Assembly (NCBI GenBank): GCA_030533445.1
Contig: CM060080.1
Location: forward strand, 18,739,377 to 18,803,376
Source: Cyprinodon diabolis
Lineage: Eukaryota; Chordata; Actinopteri; Cyprinodontiformes; Cyprinodontidae
Length of the DNA: 64,000 nt
Direction of reading: 5' to 3'
Shown: positions 35,502 to 47,260 of the stretch, one piece after another
How the letters are laid out: each line of letters begins with the position of its first letter
Numbering within the stretch: the stretch's first letter is position 1
Position numbers and translations under genes: made by a program
The notes under the pieces: generated by a model
The model's input: only the letters and a program-made list of their open reading frames with translations
What the model was told of the DNA's origin: nothing
The model's database searches: none

Positions 35502-36954
35502 TTTGTATTGCACAAGAGTATTGAAATTAAGTAATAACTCTGTAGGGGTGCTGAAATTTTACTCCCCTAACTTTTTTTTATTTTGCTTATTGTATATTCT
35601 GTTACAGCAATAATCTTGGGATAACAGAATAAAAGTATGTCAGTTCTGATGTAGTGCGGTTTCTATAAATCCTGGAATTTATTTGAAGGTGGTTCTTTGA
35701 CAGCTCGTTCAGTCATAAACAAAAATCCCCCAATTCAGGAGCGATTCCCAAACTTTTTTATGTGACCGTATCTTTAAAGCCAGCCTTCTTTACATTCAGC
35801 TTGATTGCAGCAGGAACATTCGAGCGTAGTTTAGCAGTGCGAACGTGTAGCCCATAAAACATGCCCGGACCCAGAAAAGATTTATCACCATGCTCCGTCT
35901 CTGCTCCTGCCAGCAGTAGATTACTTGTCAAAAAAGGCACAGAGAGCAGATATTTTTACCAAAAGGTATGAGTGGAGAGCGAAACGAGACTTGTCTTGGG
36001 AGTGATATTTTTTCGCTCTCGCGCGGTGAGAAGGGCTCGGGCTGACCCTTGATCCTATTGTTCTAAAGAGTGATGGCTGACCATAAACCTGCCTGTTGTC
36101 ATTGAGGTGAAATGTTGCAATGGGGAAGGCAAAACAGATTACAAGCCTCAGGTATAAAGGACTCTCTCACATCGAGCACATAACTGCAGAGGTGGTTTCC
36201 ATCTTGTTCAACTGAACAAAGGTTACATGCCAAAGGCAAAAAAATCGGAATGTCTCACAAATTACGGCAGACAGCGTGAGAGTTATTGGAAAGTACTTCT
36301 GCTCCGGCTATTTAGTCATGATCAAAGGAGGCTATTTTGACCGAAACTGAATATTTTACCCCCAAACATGCTTCAATCATTTTGATAGACCACAACAATA
36401 TCATCAAGATACTGAATTATTCTAAAGATTATGTCATTGACCCCGAAATCATTAAATTAGGACTAACACCAGGGCAGCAAAGTTGCGTATGACAGATTAA
36501 AGTAAACGGGATGCTCTTTACAGAAATTTAGTTCTGAATAGCTAACTAGCTACTGATGTGCTGTACTTTGTTGCATTTTTCCTGAAAAGTACATAAAAAC
36601 AAATGGCAAAAAAAGAAGCTGGCAGATTTTGATCAAACCTTTGTGTAAAAAAACCCCATTCACTTTGACCTCTCAGCCCCTTTCAAAACTGTTCTCCATT
36701 ATGAGAAATCTCCCTAGTTTGTTTCCTAGTGTTTAAAAGATATCTCAAAGTTATTTAATTTAATATAGACTTTTCTAAACATTGTTGTTCAAAATGACAT
36801 AATTTAATTTAAATGAATGACAAGAGGAGTGAGAATCTCCTGTTTTTAATTGAAAAAACTCCATTATTGTCTGTTCAAGCGGTAAAAGTTTTTAAATGTC
36901 ACAATTAATATCTCTCTCATAAGAAGAAAGTGTTGATGTAAGATTTTTTTAATC
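35502..36954. other. Non-coding stretch with a possible hAT end
   Basis: GATTCCCAAACTTTTTTATG near 35742 again resembles a hAT-type terminus, but no partner end was found. Otherwise nothing is recognised. Confidence 0.35.
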
Positions 36955-37195
36955 ATGGCTGGCATTTGCATTCATGCCAAAAAGCCATTACTTTGTAGAA
37001 CCCCCTTTCACTGGGATTACAGTTAAAACACAAACTGAAAATGATCCGTCCCCAAATACACTCCATTCTGGTAGATTAGAGTGAGAGTTTCCTTGAAGTC
37101 AGCTTTTAATCTGTGGACTTTAACTAGATCTGGACTAGGTCCAGACTTTAACTGGGCCAAACTAATACCAAATTATGCTTTGCTGCCCTGTTTCT
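36955..37195. repeat. Degenerate copy of a widespread teleost interspersed repeat
   Basis: TACTTTGTAGAACCCCCTTT with GGGATTACAG, and about 110 bp later GGTCCAGACTTTAACTGGGC with TATGCTTTG, are blocks in the order found in a very common fish repeat. No terminal structure or coding frame is visible. Confidence 0.45.
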
Positions 37196-39538
37196 CTACT
37201 TTATAGAAACACAGGCTCAGCGTTTTATGTGGCTAACTGCATGTTCTCTCTCTCCGTCAGTTTTGATTTAAAAACCAGCTGAGCTCACCTGTTTGACTGT
37301 TACGGTACTAGACAGAGCAACCGATGGAGCTAGTTTACTATTACCTTTCTAACTTATAGAAAGTATTCATGGCTAAGCGCCACCGTTGTATGTGTGCTTC
37401 TCTCTCCTTTAACCACCAGTTGGCTTTAGCAGAAAGCCATGCCCACTGAGCCTGGTTTTACTGGAGGATTCATCTTTTTGAAAGAGTCTTTCTACTGTTG
37501 CTGCATGCATGCTTGGTGTGAGGGATGGTTGCACAGTCAAGGATACAATGCAAACAAATATCTGCATTTGCTAAATGCTCATCAAGGAGGGGTGAATGAC
37601 TGAATGCAGTTAATAAATAAACTGAATTGAGTTGAAAGCCGCCATGACCCTTATCCAAATGCAGGCTTTCTAAATAGCACTTTCTTTTATTCAGCTCCAT
37701 GCATAAAGGCACATCAAAACTTTTTTTTTTTCCTATTAATTAATTATCCAACCTGTAACGGATAGAACAACCTACAGTTTTGCTTGAAGTTTGCATACCC
37801 TTCCATAAAAAAAAAAAAAAAAATCATGCTAGTAATTCAAATAGCACAAAACTGAGAAAGTAATAATGAATCCAATTTTAAAAAGTAATTCTAAATAAAC
37901 AAGCTGTCCCAGACAATTTAAAGTACCTTGTTTATGAACAGTGAACCAACATACTTATCAACCGGTGCAGAAATCTTACTGAACATACCCTGAACATTCC
38001 AGAAAACACTTGATTTCACTGATTGCCTCAAAGCGTTGCTGAACAAATTTTATTTCAGAGGCTCCAACAGGCTTGTTTGCTTGTTGCATATATATGTATT
38101 CAAAATCAATGTCATGATTTACATTTATTTTATAATGATAAAATTTGATTACTTTTGTCAATTTGAATTTATTTTACTGGCACCGTTTTTTTTTCTTTTC
38201 TGTCTTTACTCGAATGGTATGTTATCTTTCAAACCCAACTGTATATCCAAAAAAAAAGAAGAAAAAAAAAGTTCAGTAGTAGCAGTTTAAAAGTTCCCGA
38301 TCAGGCTGAAAGCCAACTGAATGGCCTTTGGTTTCCTGCCAACTTCCCTTTCCAAATCCAGTCACTGGAGTGGCCCCCTCTTTCTTCTGGGAGTGTCAAT
38401 GTTTACTGTAACTCCACCCATTTTTTGAAATACAGGGTATTTCAGGTACGCTCTGGCAGCGTAGATGAGGCATCCCTGACAATGTCATCATGGAAGATTA
38501 AATTACCCCTGCAGACTTGTCAATTACCAGTGAAGGACCTGCCAAGGAGCAGCCAAGGACCCATCATTAAAACACAGGAACTTTTAAACCACTACTACAA
38601 TATTTCATAATTTCCATGGGATCCTGTAGAAGCCATGATGACCTCAACAAAATTAACATTTAAATATAGGAACATGCTGATGAACTGTTAACCTACATTT
38701 TTAAACCCCATTGTCAGGTTTTGCTGACATTTTTCCTTGGTTTCACAGATAAAACTAAACATCTGCCTAAGAGGTAGAAAATAATGAAAATCTCCTCATA
38801 TAAAGAGTGAAAAAGCTATCCCGCCTTCCTGTATGTTGGATTTTCTTTGCATCTCCCCTATATTTTTCACCTTTTAGTATGCTAAAAATGGTCAGCATGT
38901 TGAATCCTCCAGTTGTTTTAATGTCTCTATAATCTGACATAAACAGGCTACACGGGGCTCTAAGAATGTGCAACCCTGATGCACGAGCTCTCCTCAAACA
39001 GCACGGAAAAAGGTGAAAAATATCTAAATATGGCACAGGTGCTCATCACTATTCAAACTCAAGAGTTCAAACATCCTTTGCAGTGCTTATAAAACAGGAA
39101 AAAAAAAATCAAAGGGCTCATCTGATGCTCACGAGGCAGAGCAAACACAGACATATCATCTAATGTACTAAAAACATGAATTTATGAACATAAAAAGCCA
39201 TTTGAGAATATATGTGTCCCTAAATCTAGTTTAGCTCAGTGACCCATTAAAACAACCTCATGAGGAAGCAAGCTTTGAAAAACTCTTAGTATGGATATAT
39301 GCTTTAAAGAGCAGCCAGAAAATAACTCTGCTGTAGGATTTTTAGAGACACCCCCGCTACATTCAGTCATTTACAGAAAATGTCATTTAAAGCAACAGCG
39401 TATATAGCTTTTGCTGCAGAAAATATCCGAATGCATTCTGTGCCTACATAAAAAAAAATACAAGGATTAACAGCATCATTACATTTAGATATGGTCATCA
39501 TAACAACTTGGCCAAAACATCTGTATATGACACACACA
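37196..39538. other. Non-coding stretch
   Basis: No gene recognised. It has an A-run near 37806-37823 and an AATAAACTGAATTGAGTTGA fragment near 37614 that may be another LINE-tail relic. Confidence 0.35.
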
Positions 39539-39546
39539 TAAGCCAG

Positions 39547-40735
39547 TAGGGGTGTAAATCACATCCATCATGGCGATTCGATTCAGTATCGATTTCCTGA
39601 CCCAACGATTCGATTATTTTCGATACTCAAGAATACACCACGATTCGATTCGATTAATCGATTAATTTGTTAATTTTTTTTTTTTACACCTTACAGGCTA
39701 AACAAAGTTTGAAGTTTGAAATAAATCAATGAAAGCTGTAATATCATTATGCATTTTCTTTAGAAACAACAGCAAATAACAGAAGTAGAAAAGTTGCATC
39801 AAAAAATACTGCAAAAATACTGCACAATATCAGTGTAATGAGTTCAATGCAATACCTCGGCTCCAGAGAAACTGTCCAACATATTTTTTTAGAATGTAAT
39901 AAATATACTCAGGAAAGAGAGATGTTGCGTAGAGAGTTAGACAGGAATAAAAATAAACTAGATATAAGGGAATTGTTTCAAAGGTAATCTGGGGATGTAG
40001 TTTTTGGTAGTATTTTTAATTTTCTAAGAAGAACGGGTATTTTAGGGAGAATATAATAGTTTGTCTGGTCCATACTCCATTCTGGAAGGTGGCGGTAATG
40101 CACCTATAAGTTGTTTGCCAACCGCCATTAAAAAAAAGAAGAAGAAGAAGGCTCCAGAGTGACGACGTCACCTCCCCCCTTAAGAGAAGCTCCGCTGCAC
40201 CTCTCCCAGATTGTAGCTGACCGCAAACAGTGCACCAGACAGGAGGCCGGCTTGTTTTGTTTTTATGACCGAAATTGCGGAAAACAACTCGTGAAGTTTG
40301 ATCCGCTAGAAGAGCGAGGTGCGCGAGACCGCTGGGACCCTTTTTCCAGCTGAATCTCCGCTCTTTTTGGCCCTCATGTCCCTCCGTCGTCGGACTAAAC
40401 TCGTCCCCACTTCCTCACCGCCTCGGCCGTATCTAGACCCACAGCGTGTAGCTCAGACCACGCTTCAATACTGAGCATAATTTAAAAATGTCTGTGTGAA
40501 GCTTGCTGCAACAAACTGCTGTAAGAGTATAACCAGGAAGCGCGGTAGGAGGGCAAAATAGGTTTAGCGGCACCGCAGCACGGGAGGGAGAATTACGCCC
40601 AGGAGCAAATGGATAAAAAAATAGACCGGAGGGAAAAAAAACATGAATCGATTATCTTGCGGATTTGTCGATGCATCGGATCGTCGGCTTTTGGATCGAT
40701 GCATCGATACAAAACGATTATTATTTACACCCCTA
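39547..40735. mobile_element. Non-autonomous hAT element, 1.19 kb, with 8-bp target duplication
   Basis: The inverted ends TAGGGGTGTAAAT (39547-39559) and ATTTACACCCCTA (40723-40735) are exact complements. They are flanked by a perfect 8-bp duplication TAAGCCAG (39539-39546 and 40736-40743). The sub-terminal regions on both sides are rich in CGATTCGATT/ATCGATGCATCG motifs. The interior includes a GC-rich block (40150-40560) and no transposase. The length includes a nested L1-like insertion of 281 bp. Confidence 0.9.
39869..40149 (+). mobile_element. 5'-truncated L1-like LINE nested in the hAT element
   Basis: The 10-bp target duplication GGCTCCAGAG (39859-39868 and 40150-40159) is exact. The insert opens in the last codons of an ORF2: E-T-V-Q-H-I-F-L-E-C-N-K-Y, the Cys/His-containing C-terminal segment of L1-clade ORF2, ending in TAA near 39988. 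A short 3' UTR with GGTGGCGGTAATGCACC and GCCAACCGCC follows, then an A-rich (GAA)n tail. Confidence 0.85.
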
Positions 40736-40743
40736 TAAGCCAG

Positions 40744-41889
40744 TAATGGAGGATCCTATGCAGAGTGTATTTCTTTTAGTCAGAAAGGGGGCTGGTTGTA
40801 AGATGAAGTCCTCTTAATAAGTAAAGGAAAAAGAATGAAGCAATACAGGTGTATTAAAGTAAAGGACACAAGCTAGATGACACAAAGAAGGTTAATGCTA
40901 GCTTGCTATAGTGGTCATATAAATAAGTTAATTTAACAGTTATTCTGCTTGAGGATTCTACTCTAGTTTGCAGTGCCTGCCCAAAATACATATTTCTAGA
41001 AGAAAATGTCACAAAATATACTTTAACTGGTATGAAATGGCTATATAACAGTTCCCAGATGGATAAACATCAACAGTTTTTTTTCTCATTGCTGGTGTCT
41101 TTCCTTCCTGACGTGCTAATACACCTCCCGCGGGGTCAACAGCACCAAGCCAAAAAAACAACCTTTCCGTACAGACTACAGGGCCTGTAGTTGCAGCTGG
41201 CTACTATGGACTACTATGGACATGTAATGATATGAACTCCTAGACTACAGCTTAGAGCTTCAAGTTAAAAATTATTAGAAAAAATTAGTATGGGTGGAGT
41301 GTTTAATAATGCAGAACCTATTAATAAATTCTTTTGCAGAACATGTAAGGAGAGCATGACCTCTTGATGCACTGTTATCAGTCAGGTTTTAGCAGTGACT
41401 GACACATTGTTATACATTTCTTGGTTAGAGATCTAAAGAGATGCTTTGAGTGAAAAAAAAAATACATAAAAGCACAGTGACAATGTTTTCCTAATTTCTG
41501 CCCTCACAAGAAATTACTCTCCAACTGGAAGCTGTGAAATAGGCCACCAGAAATTACCATCACTTTAATTAGCAGGCTGATTGCTTTAAAAGAGACAGAC
41601 ATGGTAGAAATCGTTGTTTTGTTTGCAGTTTTCACATCCAAAGAAAGGTTTCCATCTGTTGCCACTTTGCATTTTAATAGCCTAACTGAAGCTATCATGA
41701 GTTAAAAGAAAAGTCATTAAGAAGCTTAAGGTAAGAGGTTTGGAGGTCCAATAGTCCCAACCAAGCTTCAGGCCTATATCGTCTTAAAGGAAGTTGTTTC
41801 AGACTCATCTTGCCACCAGTGCAGAGCCTACTAAATATTAATATCATCAGGGTGAAGAGAAGACCTTTTAATTTAATTTCCTGAGGGGA
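40744..41889. other. Non-coding stretch
   Basis: No gene or repeat recognised. A short direct repeat (ACTATGGACTACTATGGA) lies near 41202-41221. Confidence 0.4.
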
Positions 41890-42076
41890 AGGGGGGGTCC
41901 TGCAACTTTTAAATGTGTTTTTGGTCCAGCACACCTGAATCAAATGCCTGTAATGCCTCCTCAGTATTCAGTCAATTTCTCAAGAGTCCTCTTAATCATC
42001 TAATTACTGGATTCAGGTGTGCTGGACCAAAGACACATCTTAAAGTTGCAGGATAGCTGCCCTCAGGAACTGGAAT
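41890..42076. mobile_element. Foldback MITE, split by the gypsy insertion
   Basis: Arms TCCTGCAACTTTTAAATGTG ... GGTCCAGCACACCTGAATCA (41898-41941) and TGGATTCAGGTGTGCTGGAC ... CATCTTAAAGTTGCAGGA (42008-42053) are close reverse complements. The terminal block CCCTCAGGAACTGGAAT is cut by the gypsy element and resumes at 48011 as GGAATTGCCCACACC, so the MITE was there first. Confidence 0.7.
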
Positions 42077-42993
42077 TGTAACGAGGACTGAAAGTTGGAC
42101 CCAATATTCAGCAGACAACAGAAAGTTTCAAAACAGGTTTATTTCAAAAATAACTAAAAGAGGACGATGGAAACTCCTCAGAGCGGGTTTTCTGATTCTC
42201 TGCTGAGACAGGAAACACAGGTCAGTGACAAGAATGAAGAGTGGAGAAGACAACAAAAAGTCACTGACCTGGTTGAGAGTTCAGTCCGAAGCTCAGAGAG
42301 AAGAAACCCGGGGGGAGACAGTCCACCGCTTGCGGTCGTTACCGCTTCAAAGAACAGTGCGTGGGGGAGCCGGCGCCAGCCAACGGCAAGCGAGCTGAAG
42401 TGTCCGTGAGGGATTATGCGAAGCCGATATCCAGTCCAGAACAGTGTCAGAAACCAGGAGATCCGAGAGCCGAAGAGGTTTTTTTTTTTTTTTTTTTTTT
42501 GCTCTTACTGTTTTTTAATCTTTGAGTTTGTCCTGTGTTGTGGTGATAATTGTGTTTTATAATCTGCTCAAATGACCTGTACAGCGCTTTGATTTTAGCT
42601 TTGGCTGACTGCAAGCGCTTTATAAATAAAGTTGAGTTGAGTTGAGTTGAGTTGAAAATCCAAGCCGAGGTCAGAAAAACAGTCCAAGTTCGATTACAGG
42701 CTAAATCCAGGCAGTCAGGCCAAAAACCAAACTAAGCAGGGCAGACAGGGAGAAAGGCAAAAACCAAAAACATATGGGCAAAAAACTTCCACTGAACAAA
42801 ACACTTACTTGATAGCTGAGTAACTCACACAGAGACAGGTTGAATAATCTGACGCTGATGGCAGGAAAGCAAACAGCCTAAATAGCTGCAGGGACCAGGT
42901 GAATCAGATTGGCAGAAATCAGCCACAGGGCCAATTAGGCAGGTGAGGAGGAGCAGAGGAAAAAACCCAACCATCAGTGCCAGGATTATGACA
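42077..42993 (-). repeat. 3' LTR (917 bp, with nested insertion)
   Basis: Matches the 5' LTR at 47261-48010 apart from about three substitutions and a 176-bp insertion at 42479-42654 that replaces some 9-10 bp. It contains the same TATA-like box (sense TATTTAG, 42884-42878) and RNA-start block (42853-42842). A sense-strand GTAAGTG donor-like site lies near 42810. Confidence 0.95.
42479..42654 (+). mobile_element. LINE-type 3' end inserted in the 3' LTR
   Basis: Opens with 22 T and ends AGCGCTTTATAAATAAAG followed by (TTGAG)n, the usual terminus and pentamer tail of a teleost L2-like LINE. It is absent from the 5' LTR, so it landed after the gypsy integration. No target duplication is seen. 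Instead about 9-10 bp of LTR (TATCCAGGG in the other copy) is missing. Confidence 0.75.
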
Positions 42994-43010
42994 GAACCCC
43001 CCCCTCAAGG
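42994..43010 (-). other. Polypurine tract
   Basis: Sense CCTTGAGGGGGGGGTTC lies immediately before the 3' LTR. It is the site of plus-strand DNA priming in gypsy elements, and the same block precedes the 3' LTR at 26959. Confidence 0.75.
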
Positions 43011-43925
43011 GCGGATTCCAGACGCCCCAACGGGCTGGTCTGGGTGATCTCTGTGGAAGGCCCTGACCAGATCCCTGTCCAAGATAAAACGGGCTGGGAC
43101 CCAGGACCTTTCCTCAGGCCCGTAACCCTCCCAATCGACCAAATACTGGAGGCCTCTGCCTCTCCGCCTAGACCTAAGAAGCCGATGGACAGTGTAAACT
43201 GGGTCACCATTAATGAATTGAGCTGGAGGTGGTGACCTGGAGGTGGGAAAAAACCTGGAGGTCTTAACGGGTTTAACCCTTGACACATGAAAAGTGGGAT
43301 GGATTCTCAAAGATCTAGGGAGGTTGAGGCGGACTGCCACCGGGTTCACGACTTTGGTAATGGGGAAGGGCCCAATAAAGCGGGGAGCCAGCTTCTTACA
43401 ATCTACCTTGAGGGGCAGATCCTTAGTGGATAGCCAAACCCTCTGCCCCACCTGGTAAGTGGGCGCCGGAACCCTCCGGCGGTTGGCAGCCCTAGCTTGT
43501 CCAACCAGCGCCTTGGTGATGGCCCTCCAGGCCCTACGCCAAGCCCGCTGACACCTAAGTGCAGAAAGGTGGGCGGAGGGAACCCTAGACTCCCTCTCTT
43601 GTATGGTGAACACCGGTGGCTGAAAACCGAACACTACATAGAATGGGGAGAGTCCAGTGGTGCTAGAGGGAGTAGAGTTGATGGCATGCTCAATCCAGGG
43701 AAGTTGGCTAGCCCACTTGGAGGGATCTGATTCACAGAGGATGCGGATCTTAGTTTCAATTTCCTGGTTGGCCCTCTCTGTCTGACCATCTGTTTGGGGG
43801 TGAAAACCAGATGAGAGACTGACAGAGACCCCTAACAATGAGCAGAACTCCCTCCAGAACCGGGAGACAAACTGGGGGCCCCTGTCAGAGACAATGTCAG
43901 TGGGGAGACCGTGGAGCCCGAAAAA
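43005..43925 (-). pseudogene. Integrase second half plus chromodomain (pol 3' part)
   Basis: About 300 codons in a frame shifted one base from the upstream RNase H/IN frame. It starts inside the integrase core and has V-S-D-R-G-P-Q-F (second catalytic Asp) and, 35 residues later, T-D-G-Q-T-E-R-A-N (catalytic Glu), completing the D,D35E triad. A GPY/F-type region (I-G-P-F-P-I) follows. The C-terminus Y-L-V-D-W-E-G-Y-G and E-R-S-W-V-P is a chromodomain, which in chromoviruses directs integration to modified histones. The junction near 43920 looks like one extra base in a G-run. Confidence 0.9.
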
Positions 43926-44715
43926 CCTCACGAATGAGGACCTCGCCCATTTGCTTGGCTGAGGGCAGTTTTTGTAAGGGGACCAAGTGGACCATCTTGG
44001 AGAACCTGTCTATAAGAGTGAGAATGACACTGAAACCGTCAGAGCAGGGCAACCCGGTGACAAAGTCCATAGCAATGTGGGACCAAGGCCGGGACGGGAT
44101 AGGCAAAGGCCGGAGATAACCTGAGGGGGGTCTTTTAGAGGCCTTGGATTGGTTGCAAAGAGCACAGGCTGCCACGAACTCCCGCACATCAGCAGACAGA
44201 GAAGACCACCAAAACTGAGTCCGAACAATGTTAATGGTCTTGGAAATACCTGGGTGACAAAACAAGTGGGAACAATGACAGAAATCCAAGACCCTCCCTC
44301 TAAGAGCAGCAGGAACAAACAAACGGTCTGTAGGGCAGTCACTGGGGGAAGACTGGTTGAGGAGAGCCTGTCTGACCTCCTTCTCAATGCTGACCTTCGT
44401 AACTGCAAACCTCCCCGAATCCGGTAGGACAAATTCCTCAGCACCACTGGAACCATCCCCTACCACCTCAAACACCCTAGACAGAGCATCAGGCTTAACA
44501 TTCTTGGATCCAGGTCGGTAAGAAAGGGAGAAATTGAACCGACCAAAAAACAGTGCCCATCTTGCCTGCCTGGGATTAAGTCTTTTGGCAGACTTCAGAT
44601 ACTCCAGATTCTTATGATCGGTCCAAACCAGAAATGGAGTACTGGAACCCTCTAGCCAGTGTCTCCACTCCTCCAAAGCCAACTTGACTGCTAATAACTC
44701 CCTGTCCCCGACATC
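43897..44715 (-). pseudogene. RNase H and integrase N-terminal half
   Basis: Continues the RT frame after an in-frame TAA (44716-44718), found where related elements have a sense codon in the A-E-R-N-Y-D-V motif. It includes the RNase H end (L-V-W-T-D-H-K-N-L), an HHCC zinc-binding segment (H-x6-H near [15 protein letters not shown]) and the first integrase aspartate (A-M-D-F-V-T-G-L-P). It runs out of frame at about 43920 and stops at 43897. The missing 5' context and both breaks make it non-functional here. Confidence 0.9.
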
Positions 44716-45890
44716 TTAGTTCCTTTCAGCAGGTGATAGCTTCTTGGAGAAAAAAGCACAGGGGTGAATCCTCCCATCCCTGGCTACCTGACTAAGAACC
44801 GCCCCAACCCCAGAACTAGAGGCATCCACCTCGACAATAAATTGCCTCTCAGGATCGGGGGAAACCAGAACGGGTGCAGAGGTGAAAGCGGCCTTGAGCT
44901 TCTGAAAAGCTCGATCTGCCTGATCTGACCAACAAAAACTGACCTTGGCAGACGTTAATGTATGGAGGGGTGCTGCAACCTGACTAAAATTCCGGATGAA
45001 CCGGCGGTAGAAGTTGGCAAACCCCAAAAACCTCTGGAGTTGCTTCCTGTCTCTAGGAACCGGCCAGTCGGTGACTGCACGAACCTTCAGGGGGTCCATG
45101 GTAATCTGGTCAGGGGAGACGACAAAACCCAGAAAAGAAATGGAGTTCATATGGAACTCACACTTCTCAGCCTTAACAAACAACTGGTTTTGTAAGAGGC
45201 GAAGAAGAACCGATCTAACATGTTGCTTGTGGGACTCCAAATCCCGGGAATAAATGAAGATATCATCTATGTAAACAAAGACGAAGTGTCCCACCATGTC
45301 CCTGAGTACGTCGTTTACAAGGTTTTGAAAAACCGCTGGTGCATTGGTGAGCCCAAAAGGCATCACCAGATACTCATAGTGGCCGGTGGGAGTGTTGAAT
45401 GCGGTCTTCCATTCATCCCCCTCCCGGACACGAACCAAGTGGTAAGCATTACGGAGATATAGCTTGGTGAAAACCCTGGCCCCTTGGATCTGATCAAAAG
45501 CTGTGTTAAGGAGGGGAATGGGGTACCGATTCTTAATTGTGATGTCATTGAGCCCCCTGTAATCAATGCAGGGCCTGAGGGATCCATCCTTCTTCCCGAC
45601 AAAAAAGAAACCCGCCCCAGCTGGTGAGGAGGAAGGACGGATGATACCAGCCCTGAGGGACTCTGAGATGTACCTCTCCATGGCCTGGGATTCAGGGGCT
45701 GACAGAGAGTATAGCCTGCCCCTAGGGGGTGTGGAACCGGACAGTAAATCAATCCCACAATCAAAGGGTCTGTGGGGAGGTAGGGCTGTGGCCTTACCCT
45801 TATTAAATACCTCTCTGAGATCATGATACTCCACTGGGACTCTAGACAGATCCGGGTAACACTCAGAGTCCTTGCTTGTACAGGCGTCTC
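44716..45890 (-). pseudogene. Reverse transcriptase, catalytic Asp lost
   Basis: A frame of over 370 codons with all RT blocks: [20 protein letters not shown] and the motif C box V-Y-I-D-D-I (about 45270). Motif A reads [10 protein letters not shown], where related elements have L-D-L-R-N-A-Y. The first metal-binding Asp is therefore Tyr (codon 45459-45457, explained by GAT to TAT). The frame ends at TAA 44716. It is one frame off from the protease, with the shift between about 45860 and 45900. Confidence 0.9.
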
Positions 45891-46370
45891 AGACCTAGCC
45901 GAGCGTAAGCAAGATGCAGAACAGGAAGTAGACCAACCCAACACTTCCACCCTACGCCAATCAATGTGTGGGTTGTGCCTAGATAACCAGGTAGAACCTA
46001 AAATAACAGGAACCTGAGGAGAGTCTATAATGAGAAAAGTTATTAGCTCTACATGGTTACAACCCACCACCAGCTCTAAAGGTTCAGTCACGAGGGATGA
46101 ATTATTAAGCTGGTGCCCATCAAGAGCAACTACCTTATGAGAGTCTGGTGTGGGGAGCAGCTTGATGCCGAGTCTCCTGGCCAGGTCCCCGTCCATGAAT
46201 TCAGTATCTGCTCTGGAGTCCAGGAAGGCTGAAAGACTGTGGGTGAGTGCACCAACAGACAGGGTAACAGGGAGCAAAAACACTGGGGAGGCAGATAGTC
46301 TGGCTCGACTCAGCAGGATCCTCCCCTCCCCTACTGAGCCTGACCTTTTACTGGGCAGCGATCTGACCAA
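45863..46370 (-). pseudogene. Aspartic protease, active-site glycine lost
   Basis: Overlaps the end of gag in the -1 frame (46331-46370), the usual arrangement for gag-pol frameshifting in the sushi group. The retropepsin core is recognisable: A-F-L-D-S-R-A-D-T-E-F and, downstream, V-P-V-I-L-G-S-T-W-L. Where the family has D-S-G or D-T-G the codon is AGA (46214-46212), giving D-S-R, which should disable cleavage. After the domain the frame departs from the RT frame. The open frame runs on to 45363 but is out of register there. Confidence 0.85.
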
Positions 46371-47242
46371 TGTCTTTCTCCTCCGCAGTAGAGACAGAGC
46401 CGGAACCTGTAGCGGCGCTCCCTCTCCTCCTGGGAGAGGCGTGAACGACCCAACTGCATGGGCTCCAGACCAGAGGAGCGAGGGGGTTCCGAAGTTCCTA
46501 CACGATCCTCCAAAACTGCTGTAGAAGGGAAGCGGCGGGCAGGAGGGGCCCGCTCCCTGCGTCGCTCCTGAAGGCGAAGGTCAATCCTGGACGCTAACTC
46601 CTCAAGCTCCTTAAGAGAGTAAGGATAGTCCCGGGTGGAGAGCTCGTCCTTGATCCGATCTCCAAGACCTGAGATGAAGATGTCCATCAGAGCAGCCTCA
46701 TTCCATGGACTCTCTGCAGCTAACAGGTGGAAGTCAATTATGTACTCAGACACAGATCGGTTACCCTGCTTCAGAATCAATAGTCCTCTAGAGGCCTCTC
46801 TGCTGGGCAGAATTGGGCTGAAAACACGGACTAGCTCCTCAGAGAACCCCTCATAAGATTCACAGTGGAATGAGTTGTTTTGCCACTCCGACGTCCCCCA
46901 TAACTTTGCTTTACCAGCCAGAAGCGAAATTACATGTGCCACCTTGGCTCGTTCTGAAGGGAAAGCGGAGGGCTGCAGCTCGAACTGAATTTCACACTGG
47001 GTGAGAAAGGCTCTACACTGTTCTGGATCGCCCCTGTAAAGCTCTGGGGTGGATAGACGCGGTTCCCGATAGGGCAAGGCCGCAGGTGGGGGCGTTGACT
47101 GAGGCGCGACTGAAGGGGATGCAGCTGCAGGAGCTGAAGCCTGGCTGCGAAGGTGAGCGAGGATCTCAGTGACCCCTGCCTCAAGCTGAGACACCTTCTG
47201 GTCTATTACTTCGCACCAGGAGTTGTCTGCTGATGGGTCCAT
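46331..47242 (-). CDS. Gag polyprotein (capsid and zinc-knuckle nucleocapsid), intact frame
   Basis: 303 codons from ATG 47242-47240 (M-D-P-S-A-D-N-S-W), 18 bp after the 5' LTR, to TAG 46331. Residues about 60-200 form the retrotransposon Gag capsid region (P-E-L-Y-R-G-D-P-E-Q-C-R-A-F-L; F-x-L-Q-P-S-A-F). The C-terminus has one CCHC zinc knuckle (C-L-Y-C-G-G-E-R-H-W-S-D-R-C, residues 283-296) for RNA packaging. A Pro/Ala-rich linker (residues about 38-58) and an Arg-rich segment (about 225-235) flank the core. Unlike pol, this frame shows no lesion. Translation probably reaches pol by -1 slippage near an AAAA run. Confidence 0.92.
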   Translation of the reverse strand: MDPSADNSWCEVIDQKVSQLEAGVTEILAHLRSQASAPAAASPSVAPQSTPPPAALPYREPRLSTPELYRGDPEQCRAFLTQCEIQFELQPSAFPSERAKVAHVISLLAGKAKLWGTSEWQNNSFHCESYEGFSEELVRVFSPILPSREASRGLLILKQGNRSVSEYIIDFHLLAAESPWNEAALMDIFISGLGDRIKDELSTRDYPYSLKELEELASRIDLRLQERRRERAPPARRFPSTAVLEDRVGTSEPPRSSGLEPMQLGRSRLSQEERERRYRFRLCLYCGGERHWSDRCPVKGQAQ

Positions 47243-47248
47243 TATTTG

Positions 47249-47260
47249 GTCAGATTATTC
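47249..47260 (-). other. Primer-binding (self-priming) site
   Basis: Directly after the 5' LTR the sense strand reads GAATAATCTGAC. It lacks the TGG needed for a tRNA 3' end. It is instead exactly complementary over 12 bases to GTCAGATTATTC at the predicted RNA start in the LTR (47870-47859). This matches the self-priming described for Tf1 and proposed for the Tf1/sushi group. Confidence 0.65.

Noticed and set aside
43038..46856. Many plus-strand frames across the gypsy interior
   Set aside because: Shadows of gag and pol on the opposite strand, without independent domains.
47241..47260. tRNA primer-binding site after the gypsy 5' LTR
   Set aside because: No TGG-initial tRNA complement is present. 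Complementarity to the LTR itself explains the sequence better.
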